Source of the DNA: Macellibacteroides fermentans
Lineage (GTDB): Bacteria > Bacteroidota > Bacteroidia > Bacteroidales > Tannerellaceae
Direction: 5' to 3'
NCBI RefSeq assembly: GCF_013409575.1
Contig: NZ_JACCCY010000001.1
Coordinates: forward strand, 733,501 to 797,500
DNA length: 64,000 nucleotides
The notes below the pieces were generated by a model that saw nothing but the letters and a program-made list of their open reading frames with translations, searched no databases and had not been told where the DNA came from. Shown piece by piece: positions 36,194 through 43,881 of the stretch (position 1 is the first letter of the stretch; every line of letters starts with the position of its first letter). Made by a program: the position numbers and the translations under genes.

Positions 36194-36580
36194 ATGACAA
36201 CCGGACAGAATCAACCCAAGAAGAAAACTTTGCGTAAACAAATAATCCTTGTTTCCATTGTCTTATTTTTGCTTGTTTATCTGACTTCCACATGGTTGGA
36301 TGAAGGAGGTAGGGTGCAAAAGTTCTCCTTCTTACTTTTTTTTCATATGATATTTATTCACATTTCACAAAACAAAGCCAACATCAAAGAGATGATTGCT
36401 ACAAAAAAAGTCAACGTCATTACGACGCTGACCTTTATATCTTTTGTTGTGATGCTTAATAATTTTGTACTGGTTCTATTTGGTGTATCTTTTACAAACA
36501 TGACCGTACACTACTGGTTAGTAGGTATTTTTCTCATTTTAGCAGTCATTCATAGCATTGAAAGACTGCTTAAACGGTAA
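36194..36580 (+). CDS. Small inner-membrane protein, function unknown
   Basis: 128 aa from the ATG at 36194 (a GTG two codons upstream is possible). Basic N-terminus (KKKTLRKQ), then four hydrophobic segments (about 19-36, 45-57, 75-96 and 102-124). No family recognised. It follows miaA by 27 bp on the same strand and probably ends the transcript; the next gene on the other strand stops 4 bp later, with no hairpin between them. Confidence 0.7.
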   Translation: MTTGQNQPKKKTLRKQIILVSIVLFLLVYLTSTWLDEGGRVQKFSFLLFFHMIFIHISQNKANIKEMIATKKVNVITTLTFISFVVMLNNFVLVLFGVSFTNMTVHYWLVGIFLILAVIHSIERLLKR

Positions 36581-36584
36581 AACA

Positions 36585-37445
36585 TCATTCAAACCATCCT
36601 TCAACCAACTCTTGGTTTTTATCTTTCCACATCTTTGCTCCTTCAGCTTCAGATACTGTGTCGTTTGCAAGATATCCCATCAAATCGCTCATCTGTTCGT
36701 TAGTAAGCTTAAATTTCCTGAAGAATCCGGCGGCTAAGGGATCTTTCTCTGCAAAGCCTTTGGTAGCAACAATATCAATACGCTCGGCATCGCCAAATAT
36801 TCCTTTAGGGTCTTTTAAAAATTTCAGATCAAAACGTGAGAACATCCAATGCGGCGTCCAGCCTGTTACAACAATCCACGTCTTATCTTCTACCGATTTT
36901 TTAAGCAAGGCAGTCATCGCAGGTCCGCTTGAAGATTGAAGTTTCATATCCAGCTGATAAGCATCAATTACCTTTTCCGTAGCCGACATAATTCCGGCTC
37001 CGGCATCGATTCCCACAATATTCCCATCAAATTTTTCTTTAACATCCTTCAGTTCATCCAAACTATCAACTGTTACATATGAAGGCACCACCAGCCCTAT
37101 GCGGGCATTAGAGAAGGCCTCTCCTAACACTTCCAACTTATCCCCATACTGATTCATGTAATCTGCGTGAGTAACGGGCATCCAGGCATCCATAAACACA
37201 TCAGCCTTTCCTGTTGCTACAGAAGCAAAAATGGGAGCTACATCCGCATTCTTCAAAGACACTTCGTATCCTTTCTCTTCCAAAGCAACTTTAGCCAAAT
37301 GAGTCATTGCTATACCCTCAGCCCAATTTGCATAGGCGATGGATATCTTTTTCCCATTCTTATTTCCTCCGCCAGAGCAACCGGCAGCTAACATTAACAA
37401 ACCAAGAATAACGCTTAGCGCTACAACAATCAAAAAACGTTTCAT
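36585..37445 (-). CDS. Glycine betaine/proline-type ABC transporter substrate-binding lipoprotein
   Basis: 286 aa from the ATG at 37445 (MKRFLIVVAL); an earlier ATG at 37475 overlaps the permease stop as ATGA and would add ten residues. Lipobox LAAGC anchors it in a membrane. OpuAC/ProX-like domain: ISIAYANWAEGIAMTHL, DVFMDAWMPVTHADY and VTGWTPHWMFSRFDLKFL, whose Trp residues would form the aromatic box for a quaternary ammonium ligand. Last gene of the porin-ATPase-permease-binding protein operon. Exact ligand (betaine, choline, carnitine) not decidable from sequence. Confidence 0.93.
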   Translation of the reverse strand: MKRFLIVVALSVILGLLMLAAGCSGGGNKNGKKISIAYANWAEGIAMTHLAKVALEEKGYEVSLKNADVAPIFASVATGKADVFMDAWMPVTHADYMNQYGDKLEVLGEAFSNARIGLVVPSYVTVDSLDELKDVKEKFDGNIVGIDAGAGIMSATEKVIDAYQLDMKLQSSSGPAMTALLKKSVEDKTWIVVTGWTPHWMFSRFDLKFLKDPKGIFGDAERIDIVATKGFAEKDPLAAGFFRKFKLTNEQMSDLMGYLANDTVSEAEGAKMWKDKNQELVEGWFE

Positions 37446-37471
37446 ACACATATATTTTAAATTAAATTCTA

Positions 37472-38287
37472 TCATTTATTCTTTGCCAACCCTTGAGTGA
37501 TCCGATCCAGCACAATAGCAAGAATCACTACGGCGATTCCTCCTTCAAAGCCTAATCCTATCTTCATCTGAGTTATTCCTTTGAGAACAATCTCGCCAAG
37601 TCCTCCCGCAGAAATCATTGCAGCAATCACAACCATGGAGAGCGACATCATAATTGTCTGATTTACACCTGTCATAATGGTGGGTAATGCCAGCGGCAAT
37701 TGAACCTTCAATAACAACTGCGACGGAGAAGCTCCGTAAGATCGGGCTGCCTCCACAATATCTTTCGGGACCTGACGAACTCCCAGATCTGTGAGGCGCA
37801 CAACGGGAGGCATAGCAAAAATAATAGTTGCAAAAGCTCCCGGCACCGGACCGAGACCAAAAAAGAGAACTGCCGGAATCAGATAAACAAAGGCAGGCAT
37901 TGTTTGCATTAAATCCAAAACAGGTCGCATCACTTTTGAAATTTTAGGATTACGAGCCGTAAGAATACCCAATGGCACACCTAAGATCAAAGCAATTGAG
38001 GTAGACGACAAAACCAAGGCCAAGGTTTGCATTGTTTCCGTCCAGAATCCCATCCCATAAATCAGGAACAGTCCAAAAAAAGTAAGAATTGCAGTTCCTT
38101 TTCCAGCTTTAAACCAGGCCAATACGGTAAAAAGAATAATAAAAAGATAAAAAGGTATCCAAAGTAAAGCCTGGTTAAAAACATCAATACCTCCACCAAT
38201 CCCCGAATTTACAGCATCAAAGAACGGAGCAAAATTTTCCGTAAGCCATTGGATGGCTATCTCTATATATTTTCCTATCTGAATCAT
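37472..38287 (-). CDS. Glycine betaine/proline-type ABC transporter permease
   Basis: 271 aa inner-membrane permease of the OpuAB/ProW type. About six membrane segments; the EAA loop that docks the ATPase is seen as VEAARSYGASPSQLLLKVQLPLA (near residue 180-200). The start overlaps the stop of the ATPase gene by 4 bp (ATGA), and its own stop overlaps a possible start of the binding-protein gene, so subunits are translationally coupled. Confidence 0.95.
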   Translation of the reverse strand: MIQIGKYIEIAIQWLTENFAPFFDAVNSGIGGGIDVFNQALLWIPFYLFIILFTVLAWFKAGKGTAILTFFGLFLIYGMGFWTETMQTLALVLSSTSIALILGVPLGILTARNPKISKVMRPVLDLMQTMPAFVYLIPAVLFFGLGPVPGAFATIIFAMPPVVRLTDLGVRQVPKDIVEAARSYGASPSQLLLKVQLPLALPTIMTGVNQTIMMSLSMVVIAAMISAGGLGEIVLKGITQMKIGLGFEGGIAVVILAIVLDRITQGLAKNK

Positions 38288-39513
38288 AAATCAATTGCAT
38301 TTTGAATAATCTGATTAATCTCTTTTTGATCTTTCCCTGTCATTTCAATAATAATAGACGAAGGCGATACCACACCCAACAATTTGTTGGAATCACTTAC
38401 CACAGGAATGACTTGTTTAATCTTTGGCAATAAGGTCAGCATATCCTCAACCGTTGTTGACTCCAGCACCGAAGGCACTTCACTCGTCACCACCGAATCA
38501 ATCTCTTTAATTCCCTGTTTTCTCAAATTCACTACATCTTTTAAAGACACCTCACCCAGAAACTGACCATCAGTACCCACAACCGGTAAAACAAATAAAT
38601 TCTTTTCTCGCATTTTACGGATAATAGCCTCCGGCCCCTCTTTTTTAAGGCGGGCCACCACAGGTTTCGTTTTCATAATGGAAGATGCGGTAATGATACG
38701 TCCCCTGCCTACATTCTCTACAAAACGTTCTACATAATCGTTTGCCGGTTCTGTAAGAATTTCTTCAGGAGTGCCCACCTGAACCACTTCCCCATCTTTC
38801 ATAATTGCAATTCGGTCACCCAATTTGATTGCCTCATGCAAATCATGGGTGATAAATACAATGGTCTTTTGCATGGATGCTTGTAGTTGAAGTAATTCAT
38901 CCTGCATCTGTTCCCTAATAAGAGGATCCAGTGCCGAAAAAGCCTCATCCATCAATAACACTGATGCATCGTTTGCTAAAGCCCTGGCCAAACCAACGCG
39001 CTGTTGCATTCCTCCGGACAATTCGTTTACCCGTTGATTCTCGTAACCCTTCAGTCCTACCAGTCCAACAGTACGTAATGCTTTTTTCTCACGTTCTACT
39101 TTAGGTACACCTTGCAACTCCAGCCCAAAAGCTATATTACTTAATACTGTACGATGCGGCAACAAACCAAAATGCTGAAAAACCATCGCCAACTCCGAAC
39201 GACGCAGTTGTTGTAACTCCTTATCGGATTTTCTGGTAATATTTTCGCCATTTATGTAAACCTCTCCCAGAGTGGGTTCATTCAACCGATTGATACATCG
39301 TAGCAATGTAGATTTTCCACTACCGGATAATCCCATAACAACAAATACTTCTCCTTCTCTAATCTCCAGGTTTGCATTACGTACGGCTACCGTACATCCG
39401 GTTGACTTTAAAATCTCCGATTTATTCTTTCCTTCCATTATCAGCTTACGAGCTTTTGATTTATCGTGACCAAAAATGATGGAAAGATTTTTTATTTCTA
39501 TTTTATTATTCAT
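38284..39513 (-). CDS. Glycine betaine/proline-type ABC transporter ATPase with CBS domains
   Basis: 409 aa from the ATG at 39513; the longer frame to 39567 overlaps the porin gene and is rejected. Walker A GLSGSGKSTLLRC, signature LSGGMQQRVGLARAL, Walker B VLLMDEAFSALD, and H-loop FITHDLHEA. Tandem CBS domains fill the C-terminus (about 285-405, ITASSIMKTKPVV; VVSPSSIIIEMTG). In OpuA the CBS pair senses ionic strength, or binds cyclic-di-AMP, to gate transport; the same is likely here. Lies 11 bp after the porin gene. Confidence 0.95.
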   Translation of the reverse strand: MNNKIEIKNLSIIFGHDKSKARKLIMEGKNKSEILKSTGCTVAVRNANLEIREGEVFVVMGLSGSGKSTLLRCINRLNEPTLGEVYINGENITRKSDKELQQLRRSELAMVFQHFGLLPHRTVLSNIAFGLELQGVPKVEREKKALRTVGLVGLKGYENQRVNELSGGMQQRVGLARALANDASVLLMDEAFSALDPLIREQMQDELLQLQASMQKTIVFITHDLHEAIKLGDRIAIMKDGEVVQVGTPEEILTEPANDYVERFVENVGRGRIITASSIMKTKPVVARLKKEGPEAIIRKMREKNLFVLPVVGTDGQFLGEVSLKDVVNLRKQGIKEIDSVVTSEVPSVLESTTVEDMLTLLPKIKQVIPVVSDSNKLLGVVSPSSIIIEMTGKDQKEINQIIQNAIDL

Positions 39514-39524
39514 TGTAATCTTTA

Positions 39525-40661
39525 TTAAAAGTAATACCCCAGGTTTATATTTGCTCTTCCGTGCCACGAGTTGCTATCGCCTCCATAGGCAAACGCATTC
39601 GTCCATTCCGGTCCTAGCCAAGCATGATTTTTTCCCAAAGCATAATCAACATAGGCATATACACCACCTGCAGTAATCATGCATCCTGCTACATTTTGAA
39701 AACTGTCCTTAAATTGTTTTACTCTCTTGTCCATCCAACCAAAATCGTTGTAGAACTTTAAGCTCGAAATAGGTCCCAGATCGACAGGAAGCGTATAGGC
39801 GAGGCCGGCTGTATATAAATTTGCTTTTGCAGCAACTGAATAGGGAGCCCCGTAAGCGGTCATCGTCACCACATCTCTTGAATCACCTTCCTTGTTTTCC
39901 GGATTCTTATCGTACGAAGCCAACTGTAGTTTCAGATCCCAACGTTTTATATTTAATTCATAGTGAATTGCGAAAGCATTGTGATTTCCGTTACGGCCGG
40001 TCTCAATATTATATAAACCACCTACCATTGCAGACACCCCCAATCGATGCTTGAGATATTGATCTCCAAAGGAAAAGTAAAGCTGACCGTTCAACTGATT
40101 ATTTTCCTTGTTACTGCCTGCTACATCATATGCATACCGGCTGTCCGACACAGGAGATGCAGATCCAAAATCCAACTCCTCCGCATTCTTAAAGAAGGCA
40201 AGCGAGTACTCCCATTTAGTATCTTTATGAGTATATTTGATCCCCATATCCGAGTCATCTTCCAATCCGACATAGTAATTAATCTGAAAAAAATAACTAT
40301 TCGAATTATAGGGAGTTATACCAAAAGGAACGCGGGTTAATCCAATTTGAATCTCGTCTTGTGGTGTAAATGCATATCCTAACCATCCGGATTTCAGCAT
40401 ACCACCTCCCGAACTCTTCGAATAAAAGCGGTATTCTGCATCAAGTATAATCTTTTTATAAGCTGCATCCACATCAATTCTGAAAACATCAAACCCAAAA
40501 TCACCGCCTCTGTCCTTACTCCCCTCCTTCCAATCGGAATAGTTGTAGTTAAATCGCAAAGCTCCTCCCACAGTTACTTTGGGAATCTCTTGTTCTGATT
40601 GTGCATTTACAGCAATTGAAGTTGCTAAAAGAAATAATAATACTAGCTCTTTATATCTCAT
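39525..40661 (-). CDS. Outer-membrane porin of the betaine-type ABC operon
   Basis: 378 aa, signal peptide cut at VNAQ. The mature chain has alternating amphipathic strands typical of a 16-strand phosphate/OprP-like porin (VTVGGALRFNYNYSDW, GLTRVPFGITPY, YAFTPQDEIQIG) and ends in phenylalanine (NINLGYYF), the outer-membrane assembly signal. It is the first gene of a four-gene operon whose other members form an ABC importer, so it probably lets the same solute cross the outer membrane. The promoter and a leader of about 200 nt precede it. Confidence 0.87.
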   Translation of the reverse strand: MRYKELVLLFLLATSIAVNAQSEQEIPKVTVGGALRFNYNYSDWKEGSKDRGGDFGFDVFRIDVDAAYKKIILDAEYRFYSKSSGGGMLKSGWLGYAFTPQDEIQIGLTRVPFGITPYNSNSYFFQINYYVGLEDDSDMGIKYTHKDTKWEYSLAFFKNAEELDFGSASPVSDSRYAYDVAGSNKENNQLNGQLYFSFGDQYLKHRLGVSAMVGGLYNIETGRNGNHNAFAIHYELNIKRWDLKLQLASYDKNPENKEGDSRDVVTMTAYGAPYSVAAKANLYTAGLAYTLPVDLGPISSLKFYNDFGWMDKRVKQFKDSFQNVAGCMITAGGVYAYVDYALGKNHAWLGPEWTNAFAYGGDSNSWHGRANINLGYYF

Positions 40662-40865
40662 AAAGTAGTTGTTTTAGGCCGGACGAAGCCATACGAATTC
40701 CATACTGAACAATCAAAGTTCAGCTTCCGGCAGATTAATAAAATGTGATAAAAGCAGGTACTGAGATAAAGCGAAAAAAAGGCTTATGAAGTATCAAGAA
40801 ATTAGATTCGGAACAAACCAAAAATGCAATTCTTACTAACAAAAAAACCTGCTTTTTATTATGAT
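40662..40865 (-). ncRNA. Structured 5' leader of the porin/ABC operon
   Basis: About 200 nt between the predicted start of transcription and the porin ATG. On the transcript AAAAGCAGGT (40856-40847) can pair with ACCTGCTTTT (40759-40750) to close a large domain, and lower down GCCGGAAGC (40731-40723) pairs with GCTTCGTCCGGC (40689-40678, 2-nt bulge) enclosing CTGAAC/GTTCAG (40723-40705). No known riboswitch is recognised. A regulatory leader responding to osmolarity or to the solute is an inference. Confidence 0.5.
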
Positions 40866-40869
40866 AATG

Positions 40870-40901
40870 CAAATATAAGGAAAAAAGTCGAGACAACCAA
40901 A
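40870..40901 (-). promoter_or_regulatory. Promoter of the porin/ABC operon
   Basis: -33 TTTG (plus CAAA at 40898-40901), 20-nt gap, -7 TATATTTG (plus CAAATATA at 40870-40877). Spacing and both boxes fit the Bacteroides consensus. Confidence 0.75.
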
Positions 40902-40927
40902 AACCTAACTAATATTTATTCAGACAC

Positions 40928-41596
40928 TTACATTATTTCACGGCGTAATGTCTGTTTATCTGTAATAAAAATCTGTCTCTTTTCTTGTCGGATCAACCCC
41001 TCTTCCATCAGTTCGTAAAGCACTTTGGCAAGAGCCGGACGGGTAACCCCGAAATAGTCGGCCAACTCCTGTTGAGTCTCTTTCATAACAAAAGATGAAG
41101 TACCGTTTTTAGCCTGATCAAGCAGGTAAAAGATAAGTCGGCTTCGAATCGTTTTACACGCTAGCAAATGTAATTTATCTGTCAGACATTTCATGCATTC
41201 GGCATTCAATAACAGAAACTTTTTAAGAAAGGATTCGTATTGCAGCAGAGCAGTTAATACCGAATCACGGCTAATTAATACTATTTCTGCATCTTCCAAC
41301 ACCGTAACTGTTACAGGAAAACGATTGTTCTCAGCAAAAAGAAAAGCAGGAGCCAAAGGGCGATGAGCATATATCGTCTCAATCCGAAGCACGGCACCGG
41401 AACCATCAACCATTTCTGTTTTAACTTTTCCTTTCATCAAAAGATATAAATGCTTACACAAATCGCCCGAACGCGCTACCAGCTCTCCTTTTTCAAGAAA
41501 AGAAACCGTATAATCCAGTCCGGACAGAAAAACTTCACGCTTTTCTGGAGGTATGGAGTCAAAAAGGGGGATTGTAAAAAGTTCGTTTATATCCAT
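40928..41596 (-). CDS. Crp/Fnr-family transcription regulator, probable nrf regulator
   Basis: 222 aa. N-terminal cyclic-nucleotide-binding-like beta-roll (about 10-120, LVARSGDLCKHLYLLMKGKVKTE), dimerisation helix, and C-terminal winged HTH (about 160-210, TQQELADYFGVTRPALAKVLYEL). The Cys cluster near the N-terminus that holds the Fe-S centre in E. coli FNR is absent; scattered Cys residues are at LCKH, ECMKCL and LLACKT. Such proteins in Bacteroidales (HcpR-like) control nitrosative and nitrite metabolism. It is divergent from nrfH with a palindrome in between. The signal is unknown; NO sensing is a guess. Confidence 0.88.
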   Translation of the reverse strand: MDINELFTIPLFDSIPPEKREVFLSGLDYTVSFLEKGELVARSGDLCKHLYLLMKGKVKTEMVDGSGAVLRIETIYAHRPLAPAFLFAENNRFPVTVTVLEDAEIVLISRDSVLTALLQYESFLKKFLLLNAECMKCLTDKLHLLACKTIRSRLIFYLLDQAKNGTSSFVMKETQQELADYFGVTRPALAKVLYELMEEGLIRQEKRQIFITDKQTLRREIM

Positions 41597-41647
41597 AAGA
41601 TCAGAAAATAAGGTAACAAATCACTCTGTAAGTACTGTCTACTCGGT

Positions 41648-41678
41648 CAAATATAGATTATTTTTTTCACTCAAACAA
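41648..41678 (-). promoter_or_regulatory. Promoter of the Crp/Fnr-family gene
   Basis: -33 TTG (plus CAA, 41676-41678), 20-nt gap, -7 TATATTTG (plus CAAATATA, 41648-41655). Confidence 0.6.
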
Positions 41679-41692
41679 CAGATTCTTTGACT

Positions 41693-41712
41693 TTTGTAAT
41701 ATTTATTACAAA
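41693..41712. promoter_or_regulatory. 20-bp palindrome with FNR-type spacing
   Basis: TTTGTAAT-ATTT-ATTACAAA: perfect 8-bp arms with a 4-bp spacer, as in Crp/Fnr-family sites (FNR: TTGATnnnnATCAA). It sits 61 bp upstream of nrfH and just upstream of the regulator's own -33 box, so it could both activate nrf and autoregulate. Confidence 0.65.
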
Positions 41713-41736
41713 TTAATTGATTAACAAGTTGCACCT

Positions 41737-41751
41737 TTACACCAAGTGTAA
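41737..41751. promoter_or_regulatory. Second inverted repeat in the nrf control region
   Basis: TTACAC-CAA-GTGTAA, perfect 6-bp arms with a 3-bp spacer, 22 bp before the nrfH start, where a -7 box would be expected but no good TAnnTTTG is found. Could be an operator or part of the core promoter. Confidence 0.4.
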
Positions 41752-41773
41752 CCTCAACTAAAGAGAATGACGT

Positions 41774-42370
41774 ATGAAGATAGCCACTCTCATCAATCAG
41801 ATTCTCCCAAACAGACGATGGAAATTAACCGCCATAATAATGTTGGGTGTTCTTTTCGGATTAGGATTCTACACAGTGTATGCTTCAAGGGCAGCCAGCT
41901 ATCTGTCTGACGAACCGGCCACCTGTGTTAACTGCCACATCATGGCACCTTTTTATGCCACATGGAACCACAGCTCGCATGGAAGAAATGCCACATGCAA
42001 CGATTGTCATGTTCCCCAGGACAATGTATTCCGCAAATACTACTTTAAAGGCAAGGACGGAATGCGTCATGCTTCCATTTTTGCCATCAGAGGAGAGGCT
42101 CAGGTAATTCAGGCAATAGATGAAAGTGCCAATGTTATTATGGAAAACTGCATTCGTTGTCATACTCAACTTAACACCGAATTGGTAAAAACCGGGCGAA
42201 TGAATTATGAAATGGCCAAAGCCGGCGAAGGTAAAGCCTGCTGGGATTGTCACAGGGATATTCCTCACGGAGGAACCAACAGCTTATCATCCACACCCAA
42301 TGCTCTTGTACCCTATCCTAAATCGGATACCCCGGACTGGCTGAAGAAAATACTTAATGATAAAAAATAA
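41774..42370 (+). CDS. nrfH: Cytochrome c nitrite reductase small subunit (quinol oxidase)
   Basis: 198 aa NapC/NirT-family tetraheme cytochrome. One N-terminal membrane helix (about 17-37) holds it in the inner membrane; four CxxCH haem sites are at Cys51, Cys75, Cys126 and Cys156 (CVNCH, CNDCH, CIRCH, CWDCH). It takes electrons from menaquinol and passes them to NrfA in the periplasm. First gene of nrfHA-ccsBA-porin, 23 bp before nrfA; preceded by a palindrome and no canonical -7 box, as expected for an activator-dependent promoter. Confidence 0.97.
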   Translation: MKIATLINQILPNRRWKLTAIIMLGVLFGLGFYTVYASRAASYLSDEPATCVNCHIMAPFYATWNHSSHGRNATCNDCHVPQDNVFRKYYFKGKDGMRHASIFAIRGEAQVIQAIDESANVIMENCIRCHTQLNTELVKTGRMNYEMAKAGEGKACWDCHRDIPHGGTNSLSSTPNALVPYPKSDTPDWLKKILNDKK

Positions 42371-42393
42371 AACCTGATAATACTTTCACAATT

Positions 42394-43878
42394 ATGGAAA
42401 AGAAAATTAAAGCATGGCAAGGCTGGCTCCTGTTTGCAGGAAGCATGATCGTAGTATTTGTATTGGGTATGCTGGCTGCATCCATCAATGAACGACGAGC
42501 CGAGATAGTAACTATTTTCAATAACAAGAAAACCGAAATAAAAGGTATTGAATCGAGAAATGAACTGTTTGCCGACAACTATCCCAGGGAGTACAACACC
42601 TGGCTACAAACAGCCGATACAAGCTTTCAAAGTGAGTTTAACGGAAATCAGATGGTAGATGTGCTTGCCCAGCGTCCCGACATGGTAATTCTATGGGCTG
42701 GCTATGCCTTTGCAAAGGACTACTCCACTCCTCGTGGCCATATGCATGCAGTAGAAGATATTATACATACCCTTCGTACCGGAGCACCGGTATCTGATAC
42801 TGACGGTCCGCAACCTGCAACCTGCTGGACTTGCAAGAGTCCTGATGTTCCCCGGATGATGCAATCTCTGGGCGTGGAGAATTTTTATAAAACCAAATGG
42901 GGTGCCCTGGGTAGTGAAATCGTAAATCCGATCGGATGTGCCGATTGCCATGAGCCTGAGAATATGAATCTGCAGATAAGCAGACCCGGACTAATTGAAG
43001 CATTCGAAAGACAAGGCAAGGATATCAAAAAGGCTTCGTTACAGGAGATGCGTTCGTTGGTATGTGCACAATGCCACGTTGAATATTTTTTCAAAGGCGA
43101 CGGCAAATACCTTACTTTCCCATGGGATAAAGGGATGACTGTAGAAACGATGGAAGCATACTACGATGAAAGCGATTATGCCGATTACACACACGCGCTT
43201 AGTAAAGCTCCGATGCTTAAAGCGCAGCATCCTGATTATGAATTATCACAAATGGGCATCCATGCTCAGCGTGGGGTGGCGTGTGCCGACTGTCATATGC
43301 CGTATATGAGTGAAGGAGGCGTTAAATTCAGCGATCATCATATTCAAAGTCCGTTGGCGATGATCGACCGCACCTGTCAGGTTTGTCACCGGGAATCTGA
43401 AGAAACATTGCGTAACAACGTATACGATCGTCAGCGCAAAGCAAACGAGATACGAAACCGACTGGAGACTGAATTAGCTACCGCTCACATAGAAGCCAAA
43501 TTTGCATGGGAAAAGGGAGCGAGTGAAACGCAAATGAAACCCGTCATGAAGGCCCTGCGTGCCGCACAATGGCGTTGGGACTTTGCTGTAGCCTCTCACG
43601 GAGGGTCTTTCCATGCTCCGCAGGAATTCCAACGCATTCTTGGTCACGGTTTAGATAACGCAATGCAAGCCCGTCTATCCACAGCAAAAGTCCTGGCCTC
43701 GTTAGGATTTAGCGGTGATGTACCCATGCCAGACATATCCACGAAAGAGAAAGCACAAGCTTACATTGGATTGGATATGGCTACTGAGAGAAAACAAAAA
43801 GATGAATTCATGAAAACCATCGTACCCGAATGGCTTAAGAAAGCCAAAGCAAATAACCGACTTATTGTAAAAAATTAA
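42394..43878 (+). CDS. nrfA: Ammonia-forming cytochrome c nitrite reductase
   Basis: 494 aa pentahaem periplasmic enzyme, six-electron reduction of nitrite to ammonium. A hydrophobic N-terminal segment (about 10-30) is an uncleaved anchor or signal. The active-site haem uses CxxCK (CWTCK, 144-148); four bis-His haems are at CADCH 182, CAQCH 224, CADCH 297 and CQVCH 328. Catalytic region EYFFKGDGKYLTFPW carries the Tyr and Lys of NrfA, and YELSQMGIHAQRGVACADC the His-Gln area. It gives anaerobic nitrite respiration or detoxification of nitrite and NO. Confidence 0.98.
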   Translation: MEKKIKAWQGWLLFAGSMIVVFVLGMLAASINERRAEIVTIFNNKKTEIKGIESRNELFADNYPREYNTWLQTADTSFQSEFNGNQMVDVLAQRPDMVILWAGYAFAKDYSTPRGHMHAVEDIIHTLRTGAPVSDTDGPQPATCWTCKSPDVPRMMQSLGVENFYKTKWGALGSEIVNPIGCADCHEPENMNLQISRPGLIEAFERQGKDIKKASLQEMRSLVCAQCHVEYFFKGDGKYLTFPWDKGMTVETMEAYYDESDYADYTHALSKAPMLKAQHPDYELSQMGIHAQRGVACADCHMPYMSEGGVKFSDHHIQSPLAMIDRTCQVCHRESEETLRNNVYDRQRKANEIRNRLETELATAHIEAKFAWEKGASETQMKPVMKALRAAQWRWDFAVASHGGSFHAPQEFQRILGHGLDNAMQARLSTAKVLASLGFSGDVPMPDISTKEKAQAYIGLDMATERKQKDEFMKTIVPEWLKKAKANNRLIVKN

Positions 43879-43881
43879 TCT

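Noticed and set aside
39514..39567. N-terminal extension of the ABC ATPase
   Set aside because: Overlaps the porin gene's conserved end; the ATG at 39513 begins the usual ABC domain.
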